A stretch of 6,798 nucleotides of DNA from Prevotella sp. UBA3837 (GTDB lineage: Bacteria; Bacteroidota; Bacteroidia; Bacteroidales; Bacteroidaceae). Shown piece by piece: positions 4,931-6,798 of the stretch. A program made the translations under genes and the position numbers. Location of the stretch: positions 695-7,492 of the forward strand of contig DGHX01000151.1 in the NCBI GenBank assembly GCA_002392835.1. The letters are read 5' to 3'. The first letter of the stretch is position 1; the number at the start of each line of letters is the position of its first letter. The notes beneath the pieces were generated by a model, which saw nothing but the letters and a program-made list of their open reading frames with translations, was not told the origin of the DNA and did no database searches.

Positions 4931-6798
4931 CTACCGCCTCAGCCCCCTCACGTACTCGGTGGGACTGACGCCGCAGACGCGCCGGAAGACATGCGAGAAA
5001 TGGGCGGAATCAGAATAGCCGCAGTGCATAGCCACCTCGGTCATGTTATATTGGGGACACTCCTCGAGCAGACGGCGCGCCAGTGCCATGCGCCGCGCCA
5101 CGATATAGGTGGAGGGGGCGTCGTCGGCCTCTGCACGCAGCTTGCGCGCCAGCTGCACCACACTCATGTTCATCTGCGAGGCCACGGCGGTGACGCGCAG
5201 CTCGTCGCGGCCCATCAGCTCGTCGATGACAGCATTGAGACGGGTGATGAAGGGAGTGAGAGACTGGTCAGCCTCTTCCATTGTGGGGTTTGCGCCTTGT
5301 GGGGTAGCAGCCGGAGCCTCTGCCGAAGCGTATGAGGTAACCGCCTCCCCTCCCTCGGGGAGGGGCTGGGGGTGGGCCTTCAGCCTCCTCCTCATCTCCA
5401 GCAGCTTCTCTATGCGCAGGCGGAGCTCGTCGGCGTGGAAGGGCTTCGTCAGGTAGGCGTCGGCGCCGGCGGCGATGCCCTGCAGGCGGTCGTCGTCGGT
5501 GACGCGGGCGGTGATGATGATGACGGGGATATGGTCGGTGACGAAGTTCGCCCGAATGCGGCGGCACAGCTCCAGGCCGTCCATGGCTGGCATCACCACG
5601 TCGGTGACGATGACGTCGGGCACCAGCTCCTCGGCCTTCGCCACGCCCTCGGCACCGTCGGCGGCATACACCACCTCATAGTCAGGCTGCAGCACGCTGC
5701 CAATGTACTCCGCCACGTCGCGGTTGTCCTCCACCACGAGCACGCGCAGCACGCTGGCAGCAGCCTCCTCCTCGCTGGCTGCCGCCTCCTCTTCGGTGGG
5801 TGGGGGGGATAACTTTTCTTTTTCTCCCGGAATAACAGGGGTGGAAGGACTAGTAGAACTAGTAGAACTAGTAGGACTAGTAGGACTAGTAAGACTAGTA
5901 GAACTAGTAATACTAGCAGGACTAGCAGAACCAGCATCAGCGGCTGTTGCTGCTATGCCCCTCTGCCTCAGCGGCATGGTCAGGGTGAAGGCGGAGCCCT
6001 GGCCCAGGGTGCTCTCGGCGCTGATGTCGGCATGCGAGGCGATGGCCATCTCGCGACAGAAGGCCAGGCCCACGCCCGAGCCTGGAGCGGTGGGGGTGTG
6101 GCGGCTCTGGTAGAACGGCTCGAAGATGTGGGGCAGGTCGTCGGGGTGTATGCCCCGCCCGGTGTCGCTCACGGTGAGCTTCAGCTGCCGGTCCTGCTGG
6201 CGGACGCTGAGCACGATGCTGCCCCCGGGCGGTGTGTATTTCAGGGCGTTGCCCAGCAGGTTGTCGACCACCTTCTGCACGTAGTCGGCCACGTGGTCGG
6301 CGACGATCTCCGTCGGCTCGGCCTGCATGGTGAGCGTCACACCCTGTTGGCGCGCCTGCTGCTGGTGGTTCTCCACGAGCATCGTCAGCAGGGGCACGAC
6401 ATCGGTGCGCTCCCAGCGGGCGTCGCCCACCGCTGCCTTCACCTTTGCTATGTCGAGCAGCTGGTTCACCAGCGTCAGCAGCTGGTCGGCATTACGCACG
6501 ATGGGGGTTATGCCCTGCTGCTCGGCCAAGCCCCGTATGACGGTCAGCGGCGTGCGGAACTCATGGGTGATGTTGGTGAAGAACTCCTCGCGCACCGCCT
6601 GCAGCCGCCGGATGGTCTTCACCGTGCGGTTACGGGTGCGGATGGCATAGACGAGTGCCGCGATGACGGCTATGGACAGCAGTCCTACGAGCAGGAAAGC
6701 GCTGATGATGAGGCGTTTCTGCCGCCGCTCCTGGCTGTTCTCGTCCTGCAGCTCGGTGTTGCGCAGCTCGGCGTTGGCACGGCTCAGCACAGCGTGCA
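4931..6798 (-). CDS. Hybrid two-component sensor kinase / response regulator with AraC-type output domain (5' end missing)
   Basis: The frame is open to the right edge, so the N-terminus lies outside the window. Residue numbers count from the internal GTG at 6788-6790. A charged helical stretch (1-25) precedes one membrane segment (about 27-50). The HisKA motif FFTNITHEFRTPL has phospho-acceptor His76. The ATPase domain shows the N box (DNLLGNALKY, 176-185), G1 (DTGRGI, 209-214), F box (FEPFY) and G2 (GSGVGL, 237-242). The receiver (349-466) has acidic Asp355, phospho-acceptor Asp397, Thr427 and Lys449. An AraC-type domain with two helix-turn-helix units ends the protein (about 511-619; second unit NMTEVAMHCGYSDSAHF). 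All residues needed for phosphotransfer are present. The protein would sense outside the inner membrane and bind DNA in the cytoplasm. The residues before the membrane segment lack the Trp-rich end usual for Y_Y_Y sensors and resemble the helical end of TPR-type sensors. Both linkers are long and low-complexity (276-346 and 470-510). Confidence 0.95.
   Translation of the reverse strand, partial: HAVLSRANAELRNTELQDENSQERRQKRLIISAFLLVGLLSIAVIAALVYAIRTRNRTVKTIRRLQAVREEFFTNITHEFRTPLTVIRGLAEQQGITPIVRNADQLLTLVNQLLDIAKVKAAVGDARWERTDVVPLLTMLVENHQQQARQQGVTLTMQAEPTEIVADHVADYVQKVVDNLLGNALKYTPPGGSIVLSVRQQDRQLKLTVSDTGRGIHPDDLPHIFEPFYQSRHTPTAPGSGVGLAFCREMAIASHADISAESTLGQGSAFTLTMPLRQRGIAATAADAGSASPASITSSTSLTSPTSPTSSTSSTSPSTPVIPGEKEKLSPPPTEEEAAASEEEAAASVLRVLVVEDNRDVAEYIGSVLQPDYEVVYAADGAEGVAKAEELVPDVIVTDVVMPAMDGLELCRRIRANFVTDHIPVIIITARVTDDDRLQGIAAGADAYLTKPFHADELRLRIEKLLEMRRRLKAHPQPLPEGGEAVTSYASAEAPAATPQGANPTMEEADQSLTPFITRLNAVIDELMGRDELRVTAVASQMNMSVVQLARKLRAEADDAPSTYIVARRMALARRLLEECPQYNMTEVAMHCGYSDSAHFSHVFRRVCGVSPTEYVRGLRR
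5347..5365. repeat. GC-rich palindrome inside the receiver-to-AraC linker of the regulator
   Basis: CCCCTCCC (5347-5354) and GGGAGGGG (5358-5365) are perfect inverted copies around TCG. The palindrome is translated as part of the HPQPLPEGGEA segment (residues 473-483). It sits at the start of a low-complexity linker joining the receiver to the DNA-binding domain. Its form resembles dispersed intergenic palindromes that sometimes occur in frame in linkers; whether this one is repeated elsewhere in the genome cannot be seen here. Confidence 0.55.
5849..5938 (-). repeat. Ten-copy 9-bp in-frame tandem repeat encoding a Ser/Thr linker
   Basis: On the plus strand the unit is ACTAGTAGA, with the first seven copies all containing ACTAGT and the last three drifting to ACTAGC and ACCAGC. 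On the coding strand it gives Ser-Thr-Ser or Pro-Thr-Ser triplets (residues about 285-314 from the GTG at 6790), between the kinase ATPase domain and the receiver. A nine-base unit can gain or lose copies without breaking the frame, so the linker length may vary among strains. Confidence 0.85.

Noticed and set aside
4648..5335. Plus-strand frames crossing the intergenic region into the regulator gene
   Set aside because: Their peptides are of low-complexity antisense type and lack any domain. They overlap the AraC-type domain coding region and the promoter.
5754..5808. Repeated EEEAAAS coding segment as a separate repeat element
   Set aside because: It is only two imperfect 21-bp copies in a flexible linker and is explained as ordinary low-complexity sequence next to the nine-base repeat.
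5593..5937. Minus-strand frame giving a long Leu-Val repeat peptide
   Set aside because: It is the out-of-frame reading of the nine-base tandem repeat within the regulator gene, whose own frame has full domain support.

Overview
The window looks like chromosomal DNA of a GC-rich member of the Bacteroidales, most likely Prevotella or a close relative. Three things point there. The first is a one-piece hybrid two-component regulator (sensor kinase, receiver and AraC-type DNA-binding domain in one chain), an architecture typical of Bacteroidetes. The second is a very large secreted protein made of BspA-type 26-residue repeats with a dockerin-like calcium-binding module. The third is a promoter element matching the Bacteroidetes -7 consensus (TAnnTTTG), with no Shine-Dalgarno sequence before the start codon. 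The genus is inference.

Layout: both genes lie on the minus strand, so transcription runs right to left. The right third (4931-6798) is the 3' part of the hybrid regulator; its N-terminal sensor half is outside the window. A 315-bp intergenic region (4616-4930) follows. It holds a strong GC-rich palindrome close to the regulator's stop codon, a second small inverted repeat, a pair of 16-bp direct repeats exactly 21 bp apart, and a Bacteroidetes -7 promoter element. The left two thirds (95-4615) encode a 1506-residue secreted modular protein: signal peptide, a duplicated beta-rich N-terminal domain, four tandem leucine-rich (BspA/DUF285-like) modules, a two-loop dockerin-like module, and a C-terminal helical tail I cannot assign. 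Bases 1-94 are non-coding as far as I can see.

Likely working together (inference): the regulator would sense an extracellular signal and, through its AraC-type domain, act on nearby promoters. The 21-bp-spaced direct repeats occupy the place where the usual -33 TTTG element should be in front of the surface-protein gene. That is the arrangement expected of an activator-dependent promoter, so the neighbouring regulator is the first candidate to bind there. No SusC/SusD pair, glycoside hydrolase, RNA gene, insertion sequence or CRISPR array is visible.

The most notable observations are the direct-repeat operator, the unassigned coiled-coil tail after the dockerin, the nine-base in-frame tandem repeat that forms a Ser/Thr linker in the regulator, and a palindrome-bearing segment in the regulator's second linker that looks like a dispersed intergenic repeat inserted in frame.
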